Source: Microthrixaceae bacterium
GTDB lineage: Bacteria > Actinomycetota > Acidimicrobiia > Acidimicrobiales > Microtrichaceae
Direction: 5' to 3'
Assembly: GCA_023957975.1 (NCBI GenBank)
Contig: JAMLGM010000004.1
Coordinates: forward strand, 248,001 to 312,000
Length of the DNA: 64,000 nucleotides
Shown here piece by piece: positions 18,528-27,021 of the stretch. The translations under genes were made by a program, and so were the position numbers. The notes under the pieces were generated by a model. That model was not told the DNA's origin and did not search any database. It saw nothing but the letters and a program-made list of their open reading frames with translations. The first letter of the stretch is position 1. Every line of letters begins with the position of its first letter.

Positions 18528-19985
18528 GTGGTGCCACGACAAAACCCACCCGCAGACCCGCGCGGTCGCCGTCTCGGAGCCCGGCTCGAATCGCTTGCCG
18601 CCGACCTTGAGTTGGCGATCGGGTCCGCCGGGGTGGTTCGAGATCCTGAGGTCGCGGCGACCTACACCACAGATTGGACCGGACGCTACGGGCCCAAACG
18701 CGCCGTGGTGGCACGCCCCACCAACGCCGAGGAGATTGCGCTGTGCCTCGACGCCGCGGCCTCCCACGGCGTGGCGGTGGTCCCCCAAGGGGGCAACACC
18801 GGCCTGGTGGGCGGCTCGGTTCCGAACCGCCACGACACGTTGGTGTTGTCGACCCGGCGCTGCCGCCAGATCGGCCCAATCGATGAGGTGACCGGCCAGA
18901 TCACGGTCGGAGCCGGGGTCACGCTGGCTGAACTCAACTCGGCCCTGCGCGGTTCAGGCTGGCGTTTCGCCGTCGATTTCGCAGCTCGCGACAGCGCGAC
19001 GATCGGTGGGATGGTCGCCACCAACGCCGGTGGGATCCGGGTGTTTCGGCACGGGTCGACACGCCAACAAGTCGTCGGGCTCGAATACGTCGCGGCGGAC
19101 GGTCGAATCGCCCGACACCTCGACGCCATGGCGAAGGACAACACCGGCTACGACCTGAAGTCGTTGCTGTGCGGGTCCGAAGGAACCCTGGCCGTCATTT
19201 CGGCGGTCCGGTTGCGGCTGATTCCCGAGGTGGGCGAGTCGGTGGTCGCGTTGTGTTCCTTTGCCGACCTCGACGAGGCGATCGGGTTCGCCTGGGAGAT
19301 CCGTCAGCGGGTGCCCGGCAGCGAAGCGATCGAGTACCTCGACGGGGCCTGTGCCGATCTCGTCGCCATGACGCGTCGTGTCGCCCTGCCGGTTCGCGGC
19401 GCCGCGATGATCCTGGTCGAGGCGGCCGCATCCGTGGCGCCGCTCGACGATCTGGCGGCGGGGATCGCCGCGGCCGGGTCGCGGCCCGACGATGTCGCCT
19501 TCGGTATCGAGCCATCGCAGCGACGCGAATTGTGGAGGCTGCGCGACGAGCTCACGATTGCGCTGGCGGCTCTGGGAACCGTCCACAAGTACGACGTGTC
19601 GGTCCCTCACGATCGGATATCCCACGTCCGGGAGCGCACCGAAGCCGGACTTGCCCGCCTCGCTCCGCGCAGCACCGCCTGGTGGTTCGGTCACGTGTGC
19701 GACGACAACGTGCATCTCAACCTCACCGGTCCAGAACTCGGCGTCGCACACGGCGCCGAGCGGGTGGACGAGTCGACGGTGGCTCCGCGATCGCTCGATG
19801 AGCTGGTGTTCGGCGTCGTGGTCGATGCGGGAGGGTCGATCAGTGCCGAACACGGAATCGGAGTCCACAAGGTCCCGTATCTTCATCTCGCCCGTTCCGC
19901 CACCGAGATCGCGCACATGCGGGCGATCAAAGCGGCGTTCGACCCTCAATCGATTCTGAATCCCGGGGTGATTCTCCCGGGCTGA
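18528..19985 (+). CDS. FAD-binding oxidase (GlcD / D-2-hydroxyacid dehydrogenase type)
   Basis: A 485-residue protein of the FAD-linked oxidase family (PCMH-type FAD domain plus C-terminal cap). The FAD domain contains VVPQGGNTGLVGGS and DSATIGGMVATNAGG. The C-terminal domain has WWFGHVCDDNVHLNL and the characteristic AEHGIGVHKVPYL near the end. Family members oxidise glycolate, D-lactate or D-2-hydroxyglutarate and pass electrons on. The precise substrate is not determinable here. The start is one of two adjacent GTG codons; an ATG at 18509 is in another frame. Confidence 0.9.
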   Translation: MVPRQNPPADPRGRRLGARLESLAADLELAIGSAGVVRDPEVAATYTTDWTGRYGPKRAVVARPTNAEEIALCLDAAASHGVAVVPQGGNTGLVGGSVPNRHDTLVLSTRRCRQIGPIDEVTGQITVGAGVTLAELNSALRGSGWRFAVDFAARDSATIGGMVATNAGGIRVFRHGSTRQQVVGLEYVAADGRIARHLDAMAKDNTGYDLKSLLCGSEGTLAVISAVRLRLIPEVGESVVALCSFADLDEAIGFAWEIRQRVPGSEAIEYLDGACADLVAMTRRVALPVRGAAMILVEAAASVAPLDDLAAGIAAAGSRPDDVAFGIEPSQRRELWRLRDELTIALAALGTVHKYDVSVPHDRISHVRERTEAGLARLAPRSTAWWFGHVCDDNVHLNLTGPELGVAHGAERVDESTVAPRSLDELVFGVVVDAGGSISAEHGIGVHKVPYLHLARSATEIAHMRAIKAAFDPQSILNPGVILPG

Positions 19986-20010
19986 TCCCTCCGGACTGTC
20001 GCCGCAAGCG

Positions 20011-20793
20011 TCATCGCGCGGGGTGAACCCACTGCCCGCGAGATGTCAGTACGCGTTTGAGTTCGAGGGGTTGATCGGTCATGATGCCGTCGACCCCGAG
20101 GTCGAGGAGCCGGTGAATCTCGACCGGGTCGTCGATGGTCCACACGTGGACCTGCATCCCCAGGCGGTGGGCGGTGTCCACGAAGGCTGGGGTGACGAGG
20201 GGTACCCCCTTGTGGGAGACCGGCACCTGAGCGGCCCCCTGGACGAACGCCGGCCTCACCAGCGATCGAAACCCCCGTGTCGCAGCAACACGAAGGCGCA
20301 GGATCTGCTTCGGCCCGAGCGAGGTGCACAGCGCGGGCCCACATCGCTCGCGCATCTCGGCCAGGCGGGCGTCGCTGAAGGCACCGATGCACACCCGGTC
20401 GATGGCCTTGGCGTCGCGGAGAACCCTCGCAAGCGGCTCGACCGCGTCATCGGCCTTCGGGTCGATGTTGAACCGCACCGCGGGAAACGCCTCCAGTAAC
20501 TCCTCGAACCGCACGATGGGTTCGCGGCCGCCGACCTTGGCGCGGCGAACCTCATCCCAGGTGAGCTGCGAGATCAGCCCGGCCCGGTCGGTGACACGGT
20601 CGAGGCGGTCGTCATGGAAGGCGACCAGGACACCGTCGGCGGTGCGGTGCACGTCGGTTTCGAGGTAGCGGAAGCCGAGGCTGACCGCACCCTCAAACGC
20701 CGGCATGGTGTTTTCGGGCCATTCGCCTGCACCCCCTCGGTGTGCGAAGGCGAGTGGGCCAGGATGATCGAGTACGGCAAATCGGCTGGCCAT
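20011..20793 (-). CDS. Glycerophosphodiester phosphodiesterase
   Basis: A 260-residue cytoplasmic-looking GDPD enzyme (TIM barrel) that splits glycerophosphodiesters into glycerol-3-phosphate and alcohol. Motifs in order: FAHRGGAGEWPENT, YLETDVHRTADG and FHDDRLDRVT, carrying the metal and catalytic His/Glu/Asp residues, then NIDPK and, near the end, HVWTIDDP. The start at 20793 (MASRFAVLDHPG) is chosen over an upstream in-frame ATG because AGAAAGAA precedes it and the motifs begin soon after. No secretion signal is seen. Convergent with the FAD oxidase and divergent from the SirB1-like gene. Confidence 0.93.
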   Translation of the reverse strand: MASRFAVLDHPGPLAFAHRGGAGEWPENTMPAFEGAVSLGFRYLETDVHRTADGVLVAFHDDRLDRVTDRAGLISQLTWDEVRRAKVGGREPIVRFEELLEAFPAVRFNIDPKADDAVEPLARVLRDAKAIDRVCIGAFSDARLAEMRERCGPALCTSLGPKQILRLRVAATRGFRSLVRPAFVQGAAQVPVSHKGVPLVTPAFVDTAHRLGMQVHVWTIDDPVEIHRLLDLGVDGIMTDQPLELKRVLTSRGQWVHPAR

Positions 20794-20895
20794 CGGGTTC
20801 TTTCTACTCCGCGGCGACAACGCCGGCGAGACATCCCGGCCCATCGCGGCGAGACAGCACGCACGCGAGCCCCCTCACGGGTTACCGTCGTGGCG

Positions 20896-21753
20896 ATGCG
20901 TTGCCTCGAGGCGTTTCGACAAGAGGTGTCCAACGGCAGCCAAGCGCGTCTGGATCGACTGACGATCGCGCTTGCCGGGGTGGCCGACCCGCGTGTCGAC
21001 CTCGACGCCGAACTCGCTCGACTCGACCGCCTCGCCACCCGGTTCGGCGCCGAAGGGGGACGCAACGGCGACGATCTGATTCGGTGGATGGCTCGTCACG
21101 GATTCCGTGGGAACGCCCGCGAGTACTACCACCCGGACAATTCGATGCTTCCTCGGGTGTTGCGCACCGGCCTGGGCATTCCGATCACGCTCAGCATCGT
21201 CGCCATCGAGATCGGGCGACGCCACGGCCTCGGGCTCACCGGAATCGGTGTCCCCGGCGAGTTCATCGTCGGAGAATCGCTCGTGTGCGAACCCCCAGCT
21301 CTCAATCCGCCACCGGTCGGCCGGCGGCGGCCACACGGCGCCGCTGCCGCAAGGTTTCACAATCCGTACCGATCGCGCTCATTCGACCTCGATGGCTTGC
21401 ATCGTTTCTGGCGCGAGACCAACCAGGAGGGCCTCGTGACCGCCCCCGAGGTGTTGTGGCCCGTGGGGCCGGTGGACATCGTCGAACGAATCCTCAACAA
21501 CCTCGAACAGATCTACCTGCGCCGCAGCGCGCCGCGGGGTCTCGAGTTGGTGTATCGCCTCCGTGTCGAACTGCCGAGCGCGACGGTTGCCACCCGACGT
21601 CGATATGCGGAGATCCTCGAGCGCTCCGGCAACTTTGCTGAGGGGATCCGCCAGATTCGCGTTGTGATGGACGAGCGCCATCCTTCGGAGAACGTGTTGA
21701 CGACCCGCCGCGACTGGCTGTTGTTGCGGCGTCTCCAGGCGAATCTCAACTGA
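20896..21753 (+). CDS. SirB1/transglutaminase-like family protein with TPR-like end
   Basis: A 285-residue protein. The central block YYHPDNSMLPRVLRTGLGIPITLSIVAIEIGRR followed by GIGVPGEFIVG is diagnostic for the SirB1 (Transglut_core2) family, and the C-terminal 80 residues look helical, as in SirB1 TPR-like tails. Compared with the usual PGHF and DPFxGG segments, the His is replaced by Glu and the Asp-Pro-Phe block by a long Pro/Arg-rich insertion, so a catalytic role is doubtful. Function of the family is poorly known. ATG 20896 is used because the frame upstream overlaps the glycerophosphodiesterase gene on the other strand. Confidence 0.8.
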   Translation: MRCLEAFRQEVSNGSQARLDRLTIALAGVADPRVDLDAELARLDRLATRFGAEGGRNGDDLIRWMARHGFRGNAREYYHPDNSMLPRVLRTGLGIPITLSIVAIEIGRRHGLGLTGIGVPGEFIVGESLVCEPPALNPPPVGRRRPHGAAAARFHNPYRSRSFDLDGLHRFWRETNQEGLVTAPEVLWPVGPVDIVERILNNLEQIYLRRSAPRGLELVYRLRVELPSATVATRRRYAEILERSGNFAEGIRQIRVVMDERHPSENVLTTRRDWLLLRRLQANLN

Positions 21754-21826
21754 GCTACCTTGACCACAGGAGCGCCGCCGGGGGGCGGTGCGGGTCGTGG
21801 GTTCGCCCATGAGGGGAGTGTGAACG

Positions 21827-23008
21827 ATGACCGTGCCGGATCCGAGTGAGGCGCTGGTCGAGGAGCGTCTCGAGCAGTTGTTGGCCGAACACCCGCCTGC
21901 CGACACCGAACCGCAGCGATTCCTGGAGGCCCAGTACGACCTCGGACTCGCGTGGGTGCATTTTCCCGAGGGCGTCGGCGGCCTCGGGGTCAGCCCGAAG
22001 TTGCAGCGCAACGTCATCCGGCGGGTGTCCGAGGCCGGCGGGCCGATCGGCGGGGTACGAAACCCCATCGGCTACGGCATGTGCGCCCCCGCCATCCTCG
22101 AACACGGCGACGAGGCGCACCGCAGCTTCCTTCGTCCGCTGTTTAGCAATGAGCATATCTGGTGTCAGTTGTTTTCCGAGCCGGGTGCGGGCTCCGACGT
22201 CGCGTCTTTGGCGTGTCGAGCCGAACGGGACGGCGACGAATGGGTCATCAACGGACAGAAGGTGTGGACCACCCTCGCGCACATCTCCTCCTATGGGCTG
22301 TTGATCGCACGAACCGATCCCGAACAGACCAAACACGCCGGCATGACCGCGTTCATTGTCGACATGAATGCGGCGGGGGTCGAGACCCGTCCGATTCGCC
22401 AGATCACCGGCGACGCCGAGTTCAACGAGGTCTATTTCACCGATACACGGATCCCCGATTCGATGCGCGTCGATGAAGTGGGCCGCGGCTGGGCGGTGGC
22501 GCTCACGACCCTGATGAACGAACGGGTGTCGATCGGGGGTGGCACACCGCCGCGCAACAGCGGACCGATCGGGCAACTCCTCGACCTGTACCGCTCCGGC
22601 GAGCGCGGAGTGGTCGACCGCGACCAGTTCATGAGGCTGTGGTCCCAAGCCGAGATCAACCGCCTGACCAATATCCGGGCGTCACAGAATCGAAAGCTCG
22701 GCACCCCCGGCCCGGAGGGGTCGGTCGCCAAGTTGGCGATGGCCGAACTCAACAAGGCGATCTACTCCTTCGCGGTCGACCTGATGGGCGCCGCCGGGAT
22801 GTTGTACGCCACCTATGACTTCCCGCCGGCGAAGCAGGCGATGTTCGGCGACGACCTCAGCGTGAATTTCCTGCGCGCCCGTGCGAACTCCATCGAGGGT
22901 GGCACCACCGAGGTCATGAAGAACATCCTGGGTGAACGGGTACTCGGCCTGCCGGGCGACGTGCGGGTCGACAAAGACGTCCCCTGGAGCCGAGTGGCGC
23001 GGAGCTGA
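21827..23008 (+). CDS. Acyl-CoA dehydrogenase
   Basis: A 393-residue flavoenzyme of the ACAD family that forms a 2,3-double bond in an acyl-CoA. The sequence has FSEPGAGSDVASLACRAE, the FAD/acyl-binding motif, then WVINGQKVWTT, and near the C-terminus FLRARANSIEGGTTEVMKNI, where the Glu is the likely catalytic base. Starts with ATG after GAGTGTGAACG. Nearest neighbours (SirB1-like and pyruvate kinase) give no pathway hint; it may serve fatty-acid or steroid breakdown with the acyl-CoA synthetase and crotonase elsewhere in the window. Confidence 0.94.
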   Translation: MTVPDPSEALVEERLEQLLAEHPPADTEPQRFLEAQYDLGLAWVHFPEGVGGLGVSPKLQRNVIRRVSEAGGPIGGVRNPIGYGMCAPAILEHGDEAHRSFLRPLFSNEHIWCQLFSEPGAGSDVASLACRAERDGDEWVINGQKVWTTLAHISSYGLLIARTDPEQTKHAGMTAFIVDMNAAGVETRPIRQITGDAEFNEVYFTDTRIPDSMRVDEVGRGWAVALTTLMNERVSIGGGTPPRNSGPIGQLLDLYRSGERGVVDRDQFMRLWSQAEINRLTNIRASQNRKLGTPGPEGSVAKLAMAELNKAIYSFAVDLMGAAGMLYATYDFPPAKQAMFGDDLSVNFLRARANSIEGGTTEVMKNILGERVLGLPGDVRVDKDVPWSRVARS

Positions 23009-23034
23009 GTCTCCGGGTCGGTAGATTCGACGTC

Positions 23035-24468
23035 ATGTCGAGACGCACCAAGATCATTGCCACCATCGGACCTGCCTCTGATGATCCGGCGGTGATCCGG
23101 CGCATGATCGCCGCCGGAGCGGACGTCTTTCGCATCGGCCTCGCCCACGGTTCGCTCGGCGACGCCATCGAGCGGTACCGGCGAATCCGTGCCGTGGCGG
23201 CGGACGCCGGCCGGGAGATCGGCGTCCTCGGCGACCTCCCCGGACCCAAAGTCCGGCTCGCTTCGTTCGTCGACGACGGTGCCGTTCTCGCGGTGGGTGG
23301 CGAGGTCGAGTTGTGCCCCGGTGCGGAGTCGTCCACCGCCACCTCGCTGGGGGTCGACTACGGCGATCTGCTCGCCGACCTGCATCCCGGCGACAACCTG
23401 GCCCTCGGCGACGGAACCGTTCGCCTTCAGGTCACCTCGGTCGACGCATCCTCGGCGCGGGCGGTCGTCACCTACGGCGGAACGGTGCAAGGCCGTCCCG
23501 GTTTGCACGTCCCGTCGGACCGTCTCGGTCTCGCCACGCCGACCGCAGAGGACCTGTACAAACTCGACGCCTTCGTGGAGGAGGGCGTCGACATGGTCGC
23601 GGTCAGCTTCGTGCGGTCGGCCCACGACATCCGCCGGGTCGGAACCGAACCGTCGCCACGGGGCCCGCTCATCGTGGCGAAGATCGAAACTCGTGCGGCG
23701 GTCGACAATCTCGAAGGCATCATCGAGGCATCGGGCGCGGTCATGGTGGCCCGAGGCGATCTCGGCATCGAGATGGGTATCGAGGACCTGCCCCACATCC
23801 AAAAGCGCATCATCCGCGACTGCATCGCGTACGGACGGCCGGTGATCACGGCGACCCAGATGCTCGAATCGATGATCACCGCCGGCACCCCGACCCGGGC
23901 CGAGGTCTCCGACGTGGCGAACGCCATCTTCGACGGCTCCTCCGCGGTGATGCTCAGCGCAGAGTCGGCCATCGGCGTCGACCCCGTGAACTCGGTGGCC
24001 ACGATGGCGCGCATCTGTGCCAAGGCCGACACCGAATTCGATTTCGACGGGTGGGCGCATCGCCTGCGGGCGCTTCGGAAGTTCCACAGCAACGACAGCG
24101 ACGGTCGCCTCACCGACGCGATTACCGGAGCGGCGTGGCGCGCGGCGACCGAGGTCGGCGCGTCGGCGATCATCGCGGTCAGCGACACCGGGTTCACCGT
24201 GCGGTCGATCGCCAGGTTCCGCCCGAGCATGCCGATCCTCGGGTTCACGCCGAACGAACGCACCGCCCGGCAGCTGTGTCTGAGTTGGGGCACCACGCCG
24301 CTTCATGACCCCGTGGCCGCGAATCACGAGGATCTCATGACGAGCCTGGTGATCGCGGCCCGAGACCACGGCGATGTCCGCTCGGGAGATATCGTCGCCG
24401 TCATCAGCGGTTCCCAGGTGAACCGGGCCAAGGCGACCGACCAGATGCGTCTGGTCCGGGTGCCCTAG
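23035..24468 (+). CDS. pyk: Pyruvate kinase
   Basis: A 477-residue enzyme making pyruvate and ATP from phosphoenolpyruvate and ADP in glycolysis. It has TKIIATIGPAS at the N-terminus, VAKIETRAAVDN with the catalytic Lys, ARGDLGIEMG and TQMLESM, then the C-terminal allosteric-domain fold. The potassium-binding region is unusual. The standard RxNFSHG is RIGLAHG here (residues 33-39), so the Asn and Ser ligands are Gly and Ala, and the segment normally reading DTKGPEIR is DLPGPKVR, with Lys72 at the position where K+-independent kinases carry Lys instead of Glu. A potassium-independent pyruvate kinase is predicted. Confidence 0.94.
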   Translation: MSRRTKIIATIGPASDDPAVIRRMIAAGADVFRIGLAHGSLGDAIERYRRIRAVAADAGREIGVLGDLPGPKVRLASFVDDGAVLAVGGEVELCPGAESSTATSLGVDYGDLLADLHPGDNLALGDGTVRLQVTSVDASSARAVVTYGGTVQGRPGLHVPSDRLGLATPTAEDLYKLDAFVEEGVDMVAVSFVRSAHDIRRVGTEPSPRGPLIVAKIETRAAVDNLEGIIEASGAVMVARGDLGIEMGIEDLPHIQKRIIRDCIAYGRPVITATQMLESMITAGTPTRAEVSDVANAIFDGSSAVMLSAESAIGVDPVNSVATMARICAKADTEFDFDGWAHRLRALRKFHSNDSDGRLTDAITGAAWRAATEVGASAIIAVSDTGFTVRSIARFRPSMPILGFTPNERTARQLCLSWGTTPLHDPVAANHEDLMTSLVIAARDHGDVRSGDIVAVISGSQVNRAKATDQMRLVRVP

Positions 24469-24512
24469 GCGCTGGCGCGTGGGCCGGGTTCGAACGTGGG
24501 CCGGGGTCGAGC

Positions 24513-25301
24513 GTGAGCCGTAACATCCGTCGCGGGCCGCCCGAGGTCCTCGAACACGATGGGGTGGTGATCGACCGCTACCGACCGGTCGTGGAGGGGC
24601 CCGATCGGCCGCCGATCGTGATCGTGCACGGAACCATGGACCGAGCGGCTGGCTTTCGGCGCACGATCGGGCATCTGCCGGACCGCGAGGTGCTGGCCTA
24701 TGACCGCCGCGGTTATGCACGTTCGGGCGAGCGTCCGGTCGCATCCCGCCTCACCGATCACCTCGAGGACATGGCGGTCGTGCTCTCCCTGGTCGAGGAG
24801 CCGGCGTTGCTCGTCGGCCACAGCCTCGGCGGCGTGATCGCGCTTTGGGCGCTGGCGACCCCACCGCTCGAACACGACGTGTTGGGCGCGGTGATCTGGG
24901 AGGCGCCGATGGCGTGGGAGCCGTGGTATGAGCCCAAGGGAAGCGACCTGATGTCGTTACCCGAATCCGAGGCGGCCGAGTCGTTCATGCGTCGGATGAT
25001 CGGCGACCCACTCTGGGAGCGGCTGCCCGAGTCCATGCGCAACCAACGTCGGGCTGAGGGGGCTGCGCTGCAGGCCGATCTTCGCCACAGCGCCGCTGCG
25101 GAATCGGTGGTTCGGTTCGACCGGATCTCGGCACCGGTGTTGATCGGTTATGGCAGCCGGTCGAGCGATAACCACCGCCGCTCGGCGATCACCATGGCCG
25201 AATCGCTCAACGATGCCCGCGTCGTCGAGATCGACGGTGCCGATCACGGAATCCACCTGTCGAAACCGGCGACCTTCGCCGCGTTCATCGAGAGCTGGTG
25301 A
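24513..25301 (+). CDS. Alpha/beta hydrolase
   Basis: A 262-residue alpha/beta-hydrolase-fold enzyme. Oxyanion-strand VIVHGTMDRAAGF, nucleophile elbow LVGHSLGG, late Asp-containing strand and DHGIHLS with the catalytic His are all visible. No signal peptide. Substrate is unknown; members include esterases, epoxide hydrolases and haloalkane dehalogenases. GTG start 45 bases downstream of pyk. Confidence 0.88.
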   Translation: MSRNIRRGPPEVLEHDGVVIDRYRPVVEGPDRPPIVIVHGTMDRAAGFRRTIGHLPDREVLAYDRRGYARSGERPVASRLTDHLEDMAVVLSLVEEPALLVGHSLGGVIALWALATPPLEHDVLGAVIWEAPMAWEPWYEPKGSDLMSLPESEAAESFMRRMIGDPLWERLPESMRNQRRAEGAALQADLRHSAAAESVVRFDRISAPVLIGYGSRSSDNHRRSAITMAESLNDARVVEIDGADHGIHLSKPATFAAFIESW

Positions 25302-25442
25302 CCCCCGCTCCATCTGGCTCCATCTGGCTCCGCGGCGTCACGTCGCCGAGGTGGGTGCGCAGGGAGGTGGGTGTGCGTGGAGGTGGCACGGGGTTCGCGG
25401 CAACAACGTGTCGTTCTCGTTTGAACATTCCAGTTTTTCGGC

Positions 25443-25471
25443 TTGCGAGACGAACACCTGTTCGCTATTAT
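25443..25471 (+). promoter_or_regulatory. Promoter and LexA-type SOS box of the DUF222 HNH gene
   Basis: TTGCGA (25443-25448) and TATTAT (25466-25471), 17 bases apart, form a sigma70-like promoter. Between them, CGAAC-ACCT-GTTCG at 25451-25464 is a perfect inverted repeat fitting the actinobacterial/Bacillus LexA operator CGAAC-N4-GTTCG. The transcription start would fall at about 25478, the A of the ATG, so the mRNA would be leaderless. Operator position inside the spacer fits direct repression. Confidence 0.75.
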
Positions 25472-25477
25472 GACTAC

Positions 25478-26980
25478 ATGTTTGAGCATGACGGGGCATC
25501 ACACCACGCTGGCACCGACAGCGGCGACGCCGATGGCTGGGCCGTGCTCGCTGGGGCCATCGATGCCGGGGAGTGTGTTGCGGCCGAATTGGCCGGTGTT
25601 GTCGAACAGGTGGCTGCCGGTATCGCAGCGCTCGATACTGCGGTCTCGAACGGTGCTGGTGAACAACAGCGTCAAGCGATCGCCCGTGAACTGTCGTTGA
25701 CTGCAGCGCGGATCAACCATGTCGCTCAACGCCTTCATGTGGCCAGTGTCGATCTGGCGCAACGTCAACACGTCAATGTGCATGACCGTGTCCCCACCAT
25801 GGGCTACTGGCTTGCTCTACATCACGGCATCACCCGCCGCGACGCCAACCGGCTCCTACGCGCCAACACGGCCGCTGAACGTTTCGAACAGGTCGGTGCC
25901 GCGTTTGAAACCGGTGAGATCACCTTGGGACACCTCGATGCCATCGCGACGATCATCCCAAGCGCCTATTCGGGTGAACGTCTCGATGCTGCGATCCACG
26001 CGGTTCGCGACATCGAAGCGGTGCTGCTCGACACCGCTTCACGTTGCTCACTCAACCAGTTCGAAAACTTCTGTAAACGCGTCCGTGACCGTCTCGACCA
26101 AGACGGTCCCGCCGATCCCAACACCGACCCATCACGAGTCACCCTGTCGAAAACGTTTCGAGGACGTTGGCGCCTCCACGGCGATCTCACCGCCGACGAC
26201 GGCGCGCTGCTCGCCACCATCCTCCAAGATCTCATCAACCGCCAACTCCACACCGCCCCCAACGAAACCAACCAAACCAACGAAACCAACGAGCCAGGGC
26301 CCGAACCCGGACCGGGCGAACCCGAACCGGCGGAACCTGCGGAGCCTGAGCGCGGGCCCACCATGGCCCAACGCAGAGCCAACGCCCTACGCGACGCCCT
26401 TCTCGCCGCCGCAGGCACCACAAAACCCGGCCGCGTCGGCATCTACCTCCACCTCGACCTGGACAAACTCAACCGCGCCCATGAAGGCCTCGCCGCACTC
26501 TTTGGCGAGCGCCACGGCGAACCCGACGTCTCCGGCCCAGCCCACACCGAAACCAACCTCGACATCACCGACGACACCCTCTGGGCCCTGCTCGCCAACG
26601 CCGATATCATCCCCACCTTCACCCGCAACGGCACACCCCTGTCCTACGGACGGACACGGCGACTCGCCCCCGAGCCACTACGCCACATCCTCGCCTACCG
26701 CGACCGCGGCTGCCGCTTCCCGGGATGTGAACACGACCCGCTCGGCTGCGACCTGCACCACCTCACCCACTACAGCAACGGCGGAACCACCGACCCCAAC
26801 AACCTCGCCAACTGCTGCCGTCGCCACCACCACGACCACCACAACGGCCACGCCACCGTAGCCGGCAACCCCAACCAACCACTGCAAGCCACGCGACCCG
26901 ACGGCACCTCCATCACCAACATCGCCCGCTACAGACAACCACCCCAACCACACGACCCACCCCAACCGCCACCCGGGTAA
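25478..26980 (+). CDS. DUF222 (13E12-repeat-like) HNH endonuclease
   Basis: A 500-residue protein of the actinobacterial DUF222/HNH family. The helical DUF222 part is N-terminal (GYWLALHHGITRRDANRLL is typical). A repetitive NET/PEP/AEP-rich linker of about 40 residues follows near 265-300. The C-terminal HNH nuclease motif is RDRGCRFPGCEHD, then CDLHHLTHYSNGGTTDP and NLANCCRRHHHDHH, with metal-binding Cys and His residues. In Mycobacterium tuberculosis the 13E12 repeat genes are related, and several are LexA-controlled. The predicted SOS operator here agrees. The role is not established: DNA-damage response and mobile-repeat behaviour have both been proposed. ATG at 25478 coincides with the predicted transcription start. 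Confidence 0.9.
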   Translation: MFEHDGASHHAGTDSGDADGWAVLAGAIDAGECVAAELAGVVEQVAAGIAALDTAVSNGAGEQQRQAIARELSLTAARINHVAQRLHVASVDLAQRQHVNVHDRVPTMGYWLALHHGITRRDANRLLRANTAAERFEQVGAAFETGEITLGHLDAIATIIPSAYSGERLDAAIHAVRDIEAVLLDTASRCSLNQFENFCKRVRDRLDQDGPADPNTDPSRVTLSKTFRGRWRLHGDLTADDGALLATILQDLINRQLHTAPNETNQTNETNEPGPEPGPGEPEPAEPAEPERGPTMAQRRANALRDALLAAAGTTKPGRVGIYLHLDLDKLNRAHEGLAALFGERHGEPDVSGPAHTETNLDITDDTLWALLANADIIPTFTRNGTPLSYGRTRRLAPEPLRHILAYRDRGCRFPGCEHDPLGCDLHHLTHYSNGGTTDPNNLANCCRRHHHDHHNGHATVAGNPNQPLQATRPDGTSITNIARYRQPPQPHDPPQPPPG

Positions 26981-27021
26981 TCGCCAAGCGGCATCCACCA
27001 GCACGGCGGTAGGGTGGCCGG

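Noticed and set aside
22813..24744. 643-codon minus frame opposite pyruvate kinase
   Set aside because: Shadow frame rich in Arg, Gly and Asp; pyk is clear on the plus strand.
25302..25442. 10-bp direct repeat ctccatctgg (25308-25333) and G-rich stretch before the HNH gene
   Set aside because: Only two copies and a partial third; no sign of insertion-sequence ends or target duplication.
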